Positions 23,407 to 33,628 of a DNA stretch of 64,000 nucleotides are shown here, one piece after another. Positions within the stretch are counted from its first letter, which is position 1. Each line of letters opens with the position of its first letter. Below the pieces are notes generated by a model. That model worked only from the letters and a program-made list of their open reading frames with translations, made no database searches and was not told the DNA's origin. Both the position numbers and the translations under genes were made by a program. The DNA lies in the NCBI GenBank assembly GCA_024449915.1, contig JAMZAV010003234.1:33495-97494 (forward strand). The letters are read 5' to 3'. Origin of the DNA: Sweltsa coloradensis (lineage: Eukaryota > Arthropoda > Insecta > Plecoptera > Chloroperlidae).

Positions 23407-23802
23407 ATAGTTAAACTTAAATGTTATCTGATCAACCGTACGTCTAGAGTTCCCGACTTGAATCAGCTACTCTAGCTCACGCAAGTTCACACTCATGCAC
23501 TCGGTGTGACGCGTTTTCATCGTCATGTATCACGCACGCATCGTCGCGATTACCAGAGCTTCACAGATAAAAATAAGTTTTCAGTCAAACAAGGGCATAC
23601 AGCCACGTGGTAGTGTGTGTGCATGGGATGGGGCTCTGGCCAAAACTTGGGGCCAGTACCCTTGGGCCCTCTACCCTAATTCCGACACAATTGATGATCA
23701 TTAATATGACATGATTCAAATTATCCTCAGAAGGGCGAACTGAGCCTCCTCTCCCCCCCACCCCCGCGAAGTTTCTTTCTTAATTTCCCTGCCCCCTGTT
23801 CT
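23407..23802. other. Spacer and probable 5' intron of the secreted-protein gene
   Basis: It ends in a C/T-rich tract leading to TTCTCAG, a good splice acceptor. No coding sequence recognised. Confidence 0.4.
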
Positions 23803-23910
23803 CAGATGGAGATGTTCCTAGTCGCCCTCCTCGCGGTGACGGCGACCCCCCTAACAGACACCTCCCCCCTCTGTTCGGTGGTGATGTCCTAGACTAGATC
23901 CACCCCCCTC
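23803..23910 (+). pseudogene. Broken tandem copy of the signal-peptide exon
   Basis: It repeats CCCCTGTTCTCAG|ATGGAGATG and the next 75 bases of the exon starting at 23939, at a spacing of 123 bp. It lacks 9 bases (GTCGACGGC) of the signal-peptide region and changes TCCTACGACGAG to TCCTAGACTAG, which brings in a stop. The acceptor is intact, so it could act as a decoy or alternative first exon. Confidence 0.75.
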
Positions 23911-23938
23911 AAGTATGATTCTCACCCCCTGTTCTCAG

Positions 23939-24215
23939 ATGGAGATGTTCCTAGTCGCCCTCCTCGCGGTGACGGCGTCGACGGCGACCCCCCTAACAGA
24001 CACCTCCCCCCTCTGCTCGGTGGTGATGTCCTACGACGAGATCAACTCTGCGTCCCCCCACTGGTCGGCGAGCTTCCAGATCCAGACGAGGCAGACCCTA
24101 CAACCAGGTTCGATAGTGGACATCAAGCTGGCAGGCAACAACACCTCGCCCAGCCCCATACCGACCATCGTGGGCATCACAATCAACGGGAACAACGTCT
24201 GCTCAACTGAGAAAG
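23939..24215 (+). CDS. First coding exon of a secreted protein, possibly Reeler-like
   Basis: An acceptor (TGTTCTCAG) ends directly before the ATG, and GAGAAAG|GTACAT is a good donor, giving a 277-bp exon. The first 17 or so residues (MEMFLVALLAVTASTA) form a clear signal peptide. The mature part has LCSVVMSY, a strand-like SFQIQTRQTL, PGSIVDIKLAGN with an N-glycosylation site, and VGITINGNNVC. The pattern of Cys, 'F-I-T', 'PG-V-I-L-G' and a following G-x-x-I is faintly like a Reeler domain, but this is tentative. GC content and codon use differ sharply from the flanks, supporting a real exon. No next exon was identified in the transposon-rich DNA that follows; the Thr-rich exon at 46112 is on the same strand but 22 kb away. 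Confidence 0.6.
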
Positions 24216-24265
24216 GTACATAATCTTCCTTTTAAAGATTGTATCGCTGTCTTGTATTAGATTTA

Positions 24266-25571
24266 CTAGGAAAACGCTAAATTCCCCTCGCGTTGTTGAG
24301 CGAGCACCGGTACGTGCAACACGACCCGAGTACGACATTCCCATAATGTTTCATACCAATAAGTCTTTAAGGTCTTGACCGATTTAGCTGAAAATTTGTA
24401 AAATAGGAGAGAATGTTGTACTTATTGACCCTGCAAAATTTCATAACGATCGGAACATTTATATATATTTTTTTTGTAACCAACGATCGGATTTTGTAAA
24501 AAATTATACAGCAACCCGCATAATGCATGTGCCAAATTTCAGGTCGATCATAGAAATGGTGCGACCTGTACCGAAGCAGTAACAGAAAAAAACAGACATT
24601 CGAGCCATAAGAGTCAAGTGGAGACGCTCGCTACGCAACCAACGATCGGATTTTGTTAAACTAGGAAAACGCTAAAGTCCCGCCGCGTTGATGGATGAGC
24701 TTTTTAAAGTTTAAAGTTTGCTTGGGATATCTTTACTTTTGCAAGTGCTTTGTTTTGCTGCCTACGCATTGTAGGTGAATGTTGTCAAGTTTCTTTTGTT
24801 TCTTGTCAATTGGTATTATTTACCGTAAAAAACTTATATTAAAAGCTTTATTTCTATGTATTCTGGCTAACTTTTTCAACTTTTTCTTTCAAAAGGTACT
24901 ACATCACCATAACCTTAATGTCCATGTATAATATGAACGTTGTTGCCCCACCCGTTTGGTCAGAATTGGCCCAAATGGCACGAAAATATCGCACAAAAAA
25001 TCAAAAAACTTATATTAAAAGCTTTATTTCTATGGATTCTGGCTAACTTTTTCAACTTGTTTTTCAAAAGGTACTACATCACCATAACCTTAATGTCTAT
25101 GTATAATATTAACGTTGTAGCCCCACCGGTTTGGTCAGAATTGGCCCAAATGTCACGAAAATATCGCACTAAAAATCGAAAAAAATCGTAAAAGTACGAT
25201 ATTCATGAGAAATATTTCTTCGATTGTACCCAAAAACAATACACCTCTAAGTTCAGAGATTTCGAAGGTCCTGTCAAATTTTCATCAAGATCGGATAAGC
25301 CGTTTGTCTGGTAGAGAGTTAACAAACAGACCAAAAAAAAAAAAACAAAAAAAAAAACACCCGAGCTAAATTTTTTGGGGGGGTCGGTGAAATTGAAGTC
25401 TTCGCTTCGCTCATCCAAAAATTATACAGCAACCCGCATAATGCATGTGCCAAATTTCAGGTCGATCATAGAAATGGTGCGACCTGTACCGAAGCAGTAA
25501 CAGAAAAAAAACAGACATTCGAGCCATAACAGTCAAGTGGAGACGCTCGCTACGCTCGCTCAACAAACTAC
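24266..25571 (+). mobile_element. CTAGGAAAACGC-type element E, interrupted by D2
   Basis: It starts CTAGGAAAACGCTAAATTCC followed by CGTTGTTGAGCGAGC, and ends ACGCTCGCTACGCTCGCTCAACAA. The inner 5' TTGTTGAGCGAGC and the 3' GCTCGCTCAACAA are exact inverses (subterminal inverted repeats). A second, related element occupies 24661-25420, and a 142-bp stretch (AATTATACAGCAACCCGC and on) appears on both sides of it (24498-24640 and 25418-25560), so the structure is a partial duplication as well as a nest. Non-coding. Confidence 0.55.
24661..25420 (+). mobile_element. CTAGGAAAACGC-type element D2 with duplicated core
   Basis: It starts CTAGGAAAACGCTAAAGTCC then GTTGATGGATGAGC, and ends CTTCGCTTCGCTCATCCAA. 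Inside, a 176-bp unit containing the shared core is tandemly duplicated (24827-25002 and 25003-25178). Non-coding; nested in element E. Confidence 0.6.
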
Positions 25572-26153
25572 CAACAAGAAAATAGAAAAATATTCGTGTT
25601 CTAACGTTTGCATGTCTGACGTTAATTGGGATGGCGGGAGACCCGGGTCCAGTGGCGTAAGAACCGGGGGGAGGGGGGGGGGCAGGAGGGGGGCAAAACT
25701 GACGTGAGTTAAATACTAATCCCAGAATTTCCACACATACAATTCGACAGTCACCTTGGTAAAACGGATATGTTTGCCTGTATGCTTCGTCATTACATCA
25801 ATAATTAGGTTGAAATTTACTAAAATGGGCCACTTCACGTTCATTGTTTTTAGTTTTTAGATCACAGATAGTTGCTGTAAACCAGAGTCCGGGTGCAGTT
25901 AAAACATGACGAAATAACTGCATGAAGTATAGTGAATTTTTTTCGCTTCCACCCACAAAATCTGCTAGTGAATTTGCCCCTCCCCCTCTAACTTTCAAAA
26001 CGTTCCTATACGTGCCTGCCGGGTTCAATCCCCGACGAGGCTGGATTAAAATTTATTTGATTGAATAACCTTTATTATAGACAAGCACGGGTATGACTAC
26101 TCAAAAGAGGGAGGGATGCTACATAATCAACAGATCTTGGAAGAAGAATACAA
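25572..26153. other. Spacer with hAT-like end and tRNA-like fragment
   Basis: CAGTGGCGTAAG at 25652 resembles a hAT-type terminus and is followed by a G-rich run; no matching end was found. Around 26006-26029, GGGTTCAATCCCCG is a good tRNA B box/T-arm, but no A box precedes it, so it is a truncated SINE or tRNA fragment. Confidence 0.35.
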
Positions 26154-26596
26154 CTAGGAAGCTTCGCAAACGCTTTTTCAGGCGCGTTGTTGGATGAGCG
26201 TAATTTTTTTAAATGGAAAAAGCGTGAAATTGTGAATTTCATGAGAAATAATTATTCGATTACGCTCAAATTTCATACGAATATATTAATTCATAAAATT
26301 AAGGTGCTGTGAAAAAATCATTACAATCGGATAAAGCATGTATAGGCGTTATATAAGTCGAAGAAATTTAAAAATCGAAATAAATCGTAAAATGCGATTT
26401 TCATGAGAAATAATTTTTCGATTAGGCTCAAATTTCACACGGATATTAATTCATAAAATAAAGGTTCTGTGCATAAATCATTACAATCGGATAAAGCATG
26501 TAGGTGTTATAAGTCGAAGAATTTCTTTAAAAATGAAAATAAATCGTTAACTTGCGATTTTAATGAGAAATAATTTTTCGATTGCGCTCAAAAACG

Positions 26597-27672
26597 TGGC
26601 AGTTCTAATAGTGCGGCGGTCGAATCCGAAATTTCAGCTTTGACCCATACAGGCGGTACTACCGCGCGAAACCAAAATAAAATCGTCGGCTACTTCATTA
26701 CCCACTAGAAAAATGACGTTGTGGTCTCGAAATGCGTGTACGTCATAGATTTACGACGCCATCTTGGATGCGCGGCGTCGATCGCACTTTGCGTTATAAA
26801 TCATGTTGTAAATTCTGTAATTTTTGGATTTAAAAAATCAAATTTAGCGCGTTGTGTTCACAAGACATGGGCGTTCATTATGCTTAATTTTTATTTCGGA
26901 TTGCAACAATAAGTCAAGGTGAAAAATCAACAATTGCGGGGAAAATTAACATTTTCAGAATTACACTAAAATGTTCTATATTTTTTTACAGTTAAACCAT
27001 CAACATTTTCTTAAGACACGGGGATGGATTTTAATTGCGGAATACATTTGTGAACACGTCCGTATTTTTTATTTTGCTTAAATGCAAATACTTTGGTCGC
27101 TTTGGTGGCAAACGTGATGAAAAGCGTAGCGTGCGGCAAGCTACAAAACTGGTCAAATACTTATTGTTGGATGCATTGTTATACAGATCCTGGCCAAAAG
27201 AGACGTGGAATCTTGACCTGGTCGAGTTTTCTCTTCCTATCCTGTTAGTGTATACCTTGAGGATAAAAATAATCTTGGGTAGACATTTGTAATTTTGGGC
27301 AAAATTTTTTACGACGCCATCTTGTTTTAGGCATATGCATATAGTACACGCTTTTGATTTTCATTTGTTTTCTATTATAATTATGACAGTTTTAACAAAC
27401 CTGACGTGTTATTTGGATTTTTCATAAAATTTCCTATTTATTGATACAAATTTTGTCATCCTAGGACTATTATGAAATTATTTATATGAAATTACATTTT
27501 ATTAGTCCTTCAGCCAAGTACAATATTTAAGTGTGTTTGATGACGGACGAATTAATGTTCGCATATTCATAAAGAATGTTATTGGAAAATTATTTTTACA
27601 TAGAGTTGTCTTAGGTTTGTCCCATGACACTAATGGTAGCCATTTTACAAGATGGCCGCCAAATATATGTAC
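26597..27672 (+). repeat. Left arm of long inverted repeat
   Basis: It is inverted at 32815-31684 and 29969-29860. Landmarks shared by both arms are GTGCGGCGGTCGAA, TACGACGCCATCTTGGATGC and GTGTTTGATGACGGACGAAT. Confidence 0.8.
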
Positions 27673-27675
27673 TAT

Positions 27676-28328
27676 CTAAGTGCCCGTTAGTGCGCCGCAT
27701 CCGAGCAACGGTGTGCTTACACACTCATGCACATTATGCAGCAATCCGAGTTGGTGTGTTTTGGAGGTGTCACTCAGTCATCATGATTAGTGTTATGAAC
27801 CCTAAAACACATAGTCGAGGAAATGTAGGTACCTGATAACACAATGCCAAATTTGATTGGGGTACGATAATTAATCCTTCTTTTTTATATGTGGTGAACA
27901 CGCTGGTTACTACTTATTCGTCTTATTGTCTTATTCGTCAATTGGCCAGCAATTCTGACCAAACGAGTGAGCGATTATGGCTGTGTAGTGCATTTGAAAG
28001 AAATTGTTTTTAAAATAACTGAAAAGCATTGAAATAAAGTTTTAATAATATAAGCTTTTTTTCATGTACTATATAATAAACAAGTAACTATAGAAACTTG
28101 ATAATAATCACCTACAATGCAAACAAAAAGCAAGTGTTATGGTTGACGAGATATTTTACATTCCATTGCTTATTGGTATTACTTTAGCAATTAATACTAC
28201 TTTATTAAAAAAATAATTCAAAAAGAACTAGCAAAGGTAAAGTAATCCAACGCAAACTAAAACCTTATTAAAAAAGCTCATCCATCAACGCGACTAAAAA
28301 AAGCGTTCGCGAAGCGGCCTAGTTACCA
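27676..28328 (-). mobile_element. Chimeric element IV: D-type start, Helitron-like end
   Basis: Read on the minus strand it starts CTAGGCCGCTTCGCGAACGC, GTTGATGGATGAGC (D type), carries the shared core (about 27950-28110) and ends with a diverged stem-loop and GGGCACTTAG (the end used by copies I-III). This joins the start of one family to the end of another. It lies at the inner end of the left inverted arm. Confidence 0.5.
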
Positions 28329-28579
28329 TCCATTGCTACAGTAAACGAGAGACAGGTTGGTTCAATAGACCAGCCTTTCCTGTCAGTGTTTGTTTGTTCG
28401 ATGTCTCTTCTTTGCATGAAACTATGCAGGATATTAAACAAACAAACATTGATTGGAATGATGAGATGGTATATTTAACATATTATTTACCTCTATAAAA
28501 AGTTAAAATGGTCTATTGAACAAGCCTATTCTTAGGCAATTTAAGCCATTTTCCCAATTACTTTCACATTTTAATGGAT

Positions 28580-29160
28580 AAGGAAGCTTCGCAAACGCTT
28601 TTTTTAGTCGCGTTGATGGAGGAGCTTTTTTAATAAGTTTTTAATTTGCGTGGGATCACTTTTCCCTTTGCAAGTTCTTTTTGAATGCATTGTAGGTGAT
28701 TGTTGTCAAGTTTCTATTGTTTCTTGTTAATTGTTATTATAAACCTTTAAAAACTCATATTAATATTAAAACCTTTATTCTATGGATTCTGGTAAACTTT
28801 TTATCTATTTTCTTTCAAAAAGCAATACATCACCATTACCTTAATGTCCATACAAAATATGAACGTTGTAGCCCTACCCGTTTGGTAGGAATCGGCCCAA
28901 ATGTTACGAAAATATCGCACTTAAAATCGAAAAAAATCGTAAAAGTACGATATTCATGAGAAATATTTCTTCGATTGTACCCAAAAACTTGGCAGGTCTA
29001 AGTTCGAGATTTCGATGGTCCCCTCCAATTTTCATCAAGATCGTATATGCCGTTTGCCCGGTAGAAAAATAAAAAAAAACAAAAACAAACAATAAAAACA
29101 TTGGAGCTAAATATTTTGAGGGGTCAGTGAAATTGAAGTCTTCGTTTCGCTCATCCAAAA
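28580..29160 (+). mobile_element. CTAGGAAGC-type element, copy D3
   Basis: It starts AAGGAAGCTTCGCAAACGCT then GTTGATGGAGGAGC, has the shared core (28700-28905) and ends GAAGTCTTCGTTTCGCTCATCCAA. It sits head-to-head with element IV. Non-coding. Confidence 0.6.
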
Positions 29161-29969
29161 ATGTCAGTATTTTGTGTATTTTAGAATTCGCATATTTCAT
29201 TTTTAATTTTCTCCGGAGCGTTGTACAAATTAATGTGAGTAATTACGATCGAGCAGAATGCATGAATACGAATACACATGGGGCATGCAATTGGATTGTT
29301 TTAAAAATAAGGCAATCTCAAATTTACACAGTGGGACCAATGCAGGATATTAAGGTAAAATTACGTTCTTACCACAAATACCTAACCTCTGCTCATAAGG
29401 TACCAGTTGGCATAACCAATTTAGTAATTTCGTGAATATTCATTCGTGCAAAGTATACATTACATCTCAATGCAAGTAAAATATTTACAAATTAGTTGGT
29501 TTTATTTGAAAGCTATTCAAAAGCGTTTGTCCTATCATGCACATAAAACAAGAAGCATTGTACATTACAAAATCTAAACCAAACATTTAATTTCGCAAAA
29601 TGGCTTCCACAGCGCCAATTTCATATGGCTACATAAAAAAAACCTGATTCTAATATCATGCCCCATGTGTGTATTAAATTTCAAGATCCTGTTAAAAGAC
29701 TACGTTAAGAAAAATATATTTGGCGGTCATCTTCTAAAATGGTCGCCATTACTGTCACTGCGTTTTATTTGTAATGGTCGTAATGGAAATTCGTTTTCCA
29801 ATGATCGACAAGAACTATTATATGTTTACCCAATTTAACTTTCTATCATAAATGTCTATACAATATATTTGGTGGCCATCTTGTAAAATGGCTACCATTA
29901 GTGTCATGGGACAAACCTAAGACAACTCTATGTAAAAATAATTTTCCAATAACATTCTTTATGAATATG
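29161..29969. other. Centre and start of right arm of the long inverted-repeat element
   Basis: Non-coding centre of the element (29161-29859), followed by 110 bp of right arm up to the hAT insertion. No gene signal. Confidence 0.4.
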
Positions 29970-29977
29970 CGAACATT

Positions 29978-31675
29978 CAGTGGCGCGCTGAACCCTTGAA
30001 TCGAACAGGAGCAAGCCCCGTCTTACAGGAACACCCACCCTCACAAATAAACACATGAATGGGGGGTCTGGGGGGTAGCCCCCCAGGTAACATGCGGGTC
30101 CGGGGCGCATAGCCCGGAAAAATTTTCAATTCTTAGGGTGTGTTTGGTGCGTTTTAACGAGTTTTAAGCACTAGAAAATACCTTTTTGGTAATAGAATAC
30201 AAACCCATTACATGCAAGAAAAAAACAAAATTCATCAGTCCTCCAAGACGTTTTCATTGTTCTTAATTTTCACGCCCCATACAACATGCGGGTCCGGGGC
30301 GCATAGCCCCGGAAAAATTTTCAATTCTTAGGGTGTGTTTGGTGCGTTTTAACGAGTTTTAAGCACTAGAAAATACCTTTTTGGTAACAGAATACAAACC
30401 CATTACATGCAAGAAAAAACAAAATTCATCAGTCCTCCAAGACGTTTTCATTGTTCTTAATTTTCACGCCCCCTGGCTGGTCTGGTCCCCGTTTTGCACT
30501 TAGAAATTCAATCGATAGATAGGTTTGATTTCATTTGATTTGTTTAAACAGATTATATTATGAAAACGTCCTAAAAGAAAAACTGGGACAATTACCCGTA
30601 CCGGGTGTTTTTTTCTAGGGACAGCAGGACAGGTGCCTGAATTCCAGGATTATTAATATGGAAGGTAGAAGTCTAGATTCTAGAAGATAACAATTCAGTA
30701 ACATTACCCTCCAACAAAGAGAAATGAAATATTTTAATTGAAGAAACGTATGTAAAATATCAAGTCAAATTTAATTCCTTGTGCAAAATCAAATCATATC
30801 CAACCTCTTACATTTAAGATACATCGTTATATGATGACACTTAAAGAGCCAACGAACCCGTTGGCTGAACCATGGTCGTTTTTATGTGATTTATTTTAAC
30901 AGCTGTTTATATAATGAATAATAAACTTTATCAGACATATGGTAGAAGATAACAATTCAGTAATGTTACTCTCCAACATAGAGGAATGAAATATTTTTAA
31001 TTGAATAAATCATGTGCAATATCAAGTCAAATTGAATTCTAACTACAAGATCAAACCACCCAATCTTTTAATATTTTAGAGACATCGATAAAATATGAAA
31101 CAAATAAAGAACACATTTAAACAGGCGAACGACTTGTTTGCTTTTGTTACGACACGTCGACAAATGTGAGGTGACACAACATCAACGGGATCCACCCATT
31201 GGAAGAGCGTAGCGAGCGAAGCGAAGATTCCATTTCACTTCACTGAAGTGGAGAAAAAAATCCGGAATGTTTTGTTTTTTTTTGTTTTTTTTTCTGTATT
31301 TTTGTGTGTTTGTCAGCACGATTCCGGCTAAACCGATACTCCAATTGCGATGAAATTTTCTGGAGGCCTTCGAAATCTCTGAACTTAGAACTGCCACGTT
31401 TTTGAGCGCAATCTTAAAATTGTTTCACATGAAAATCGCAATTTTACGATTTTACGATTTCTAGAACTTATAACTCATTCACAAGTTTTTGGAAAACCCT
31501 TCGGAAAACAACTATGTAGATATAGTTTATTATTAATTTTTTACAATGTCCTAAATATGATGAGGTAAAGGAAGTATGAAATAAAATAATAAATACAAAA
31601 TAAAATGGGGTGGGTGGAAACCCCTTTAGGACCAGGAGCAATTGCTCCTGGTCTTATATGGTCAGCGCGCCACTG
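29978..31675. mobile_element. hAT-like non-autonomous element, 1698 bp, perfect 8-bp TSD
   Basis: The ends are CAGTGGCGCGCTGA and TCAGCGCGCCACTG, exact inverses over 14 bp. CGAACATT flanks both sides (29970-29977 and 31676-31683), a perfect 8-bp target duplication as expected for hAT. Removing the element and one CGAACATT restores the inverted arm to match 27520-27590. It has no transposase, a 194-bp tandem repeat inside, and a D-type fragment (31197-31470, minus) near its right end. Confidence 0.85.
30090..30474 (+). repeat. Two 194-bp tandem units in the hAT-like element
   Basis: The unit starting ACATGCGGGTCCGGGGCGCA begins at 30090 and again at 30284. The two copies are nearly identical up to 'ttttcacgcccc'. 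The same pair occurs in the second large copy at about 37529 and 37722. Confidence 0.85.
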
Positions 31676-31683
31676 CGAACATT

Positions 31684-32815
31684 AATTCGTCCGTCATCAA
31701 ACACACTTATGGCGTTTTCCATTGGCCGCACTCAGGTCGCACTAGTGCGCCCTAGTGCGCACTGGATTGCCACTTGTCTTTTCATTTGTTCAGTTTTGTA
31801 ATGTTATTCAAGTGGAGGTTGACAACAATGACATCTATGCACTCGCCGAGTGCATGCCAATGGAAAACGCCATTAAATATTGTACTTGGGCTGAAGGACT
31901 AATAAAATGTAATTTCATATAAATAATTTCATAATAGTCCTAGGATGACAAAATTTGTATCAATAAATAGGAAATTTTATGAAAAATCCAAATAACACGT
32001 CAGGTTTGTTAAAACTGTCATAATTATAATAGAAAACAAATGAAAATCAAAAGCGTGTACTATATGCATATGCCTAAAACAAGATGGCGTCGTAAAATAT
32101 TTTGCCCAAAATTACAAATGCCCTACCCAAGATTATTTTTATCCTTAAGGTAAACACTAACAGGATAGGAAGAGAAAACTCGACCAGGTCAAGATTCCAC
32201 GTCTCTATTGGCCAGGATCTGTATAACAATGCATCCAACAATAAGGATTCGACCAGTTTTGTAGCTTGCCGCACGCTACGCTTTTCATCACGTTTACCAC
32301 CAAAGCGACCAAAGTATTTGCATTTAAGCAAATGAAAAATACGGACGTGTTCACAAAGGTTTTCCCCGCAATCAAAATCTACCCCCGTGTCTTAAGAAAA
32401 TGTTGATGGTTTAACTGTAACAAAATATAGAACTTTTTTAGTGTAATTCTGAAAATGTTAATTTTCCCCGCCATTGTTGATTTTTCACCTTAACTTATTG
32501 TTCAATCCAAAATAAAATTCAAGCATAATGAGCGCTCAAGTCTTGTGAATACAACGCGCAAAATTTGATTTTTTAAATAAAAAAATTACAGAATTTACAA
32601 CATGATTTATAACGCAAAGTGCGATCGACGCTGCGCATCCAAGATGGCGTCGTAAATCTATGACGTACACGCATTTCGAGACCACAAGTCATTTTTCTAG
32701 GGGGTGATGAAGTAGCCGACGATTTTATTTTGGTTTCGCGCGTTAGTACCGCCTGTATGGGTCAAAGCTGAAATATGCGTCTTTTTAGCCTTCGACCGCC
32801 GCACTATAAGTTCAA
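31684..32815 (-). repeat. Right arm of long inverted repeat
   Basis: Inverse of 26597-27590. Differences are mostly substitutions, as expected for old arms, in contrast to the indel-rich second large copy. Confidence 0.8.
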
Positions 32816-32982
32816 AGATTTCGAAGGCCTTCGGAAAATTTCATCGCAATCGGATTATCGGTTTAGCCTGAATCGTGTTCACAAACCCACAATAATACAA
32901 ACAGAAAAAAAGAAAAAAAGGAAAAAAATTCCGGATGTAGTGGAATGGAATCTTCGCTTCGCTCGCTACGCTCATCCAAAAA

Positions 32983-33628
32983 CTAAACGAGCGTCTAACG
33001 TTTTGGTGGAGGCGCCGGGTCGAGACGAAGCGAACTGTTAAAAATGTCCCTTGTTTGTACTTGCATTCATTCATGGTGGTAGTGGTTCAGGTCAGATTAA
33101 TTTGCAAATTTTCATAGGGGCTAGCAGTCCCCTCCCCCTCTTTCTTAAACCCATGCTCACCAAAAAGTATTCTGTTTATCAACCTTGTTCAAGGACAATG
33201 CCAAGCAAACGTAGTCTTCGGTTTTTATCGCGAGACGTGATACACGCAAAGACGGACATTGGACAGACTAGTGAGCAGTGATGCATTATTATTGCTAATG
33301 GAGACCGAGGTATACAAGCTTTAGAATCATGTAAATAAGGTACGTCGCGTTGATAGATGAGCGTATATATTGACCCCTCTTTTCCTATGCATTTACTCAG
33401 TTTCGTTGTCATTGTAAATACAGAATTAAAATTTAAACCACAAATACAAAACGATAAAAATGTATTCCGATATTGCAGGTCAGTTACAGCTTTAAGTATA
33501 TTTTGATTTAAGATTTAATAAACGAGTTAAATAGAGTTTATTAAAAAAAGTTTAATAAACAAGAATTTCACGAAAAAAAGAAATGCATTTTAGTTAGATA
33601 AAGTGGAAAATTTTACACATTTTTTTTA
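32983..33628. other. Spacer at the end of copy 1
   Basis: Contains a dispersed-repeat fragment at 33200-33290 (TATCGCGAGACGTGATACAC) also seen near 11150, 15535 and 45845. No gene. Confidence 0.4.

Larger units (their letters stand above)
26154..32982 (+). mobile_element. Long inverted-repeat element with nested insertions
   Basis: It starts CTAGGAAGCTTCGCAAACGC and GTTGTTGGATGAGCG, and ends CTTCGCTTCGCTCGCTACGC then TCATCCAA, the D-type ends. Inside, 26597-27672 is inverted at 29860-29969 plus 31684-32815, arms of about 1.07 kb and over 90% alike by eye. The centre holds two more elements (27676-28328 minus, 28580-29160 plus), and the right arm is split by a hAT-like element. No transposase or helicase reading frame was seen. 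Matching open frames in the two arms (containing KCKYFGRFGGKRDEKRS) have no recognised homologue. Confidence 0.55.
26283..33628 (+). repeat. Direct repeat unit, copy 1 (clean sequence)
   Basis: This 7.35-kb block recurs immediately downstream at 33629-41140 in the same order and orientation, including every nested insertion and the hAT insertion site. Copy 1 has few long homopolymers and reads cleanly. Confidence 0.9.

Noticed and set aside
27035..27292. 85-codon open frame with KCKYFGRFGGKRDEKRS as a gene
   Set aside because: It lies in an inverted-repeat arm and recurs on the opposite strand in the other arm and again in copy 2; no recognised domain and no splice or start context.
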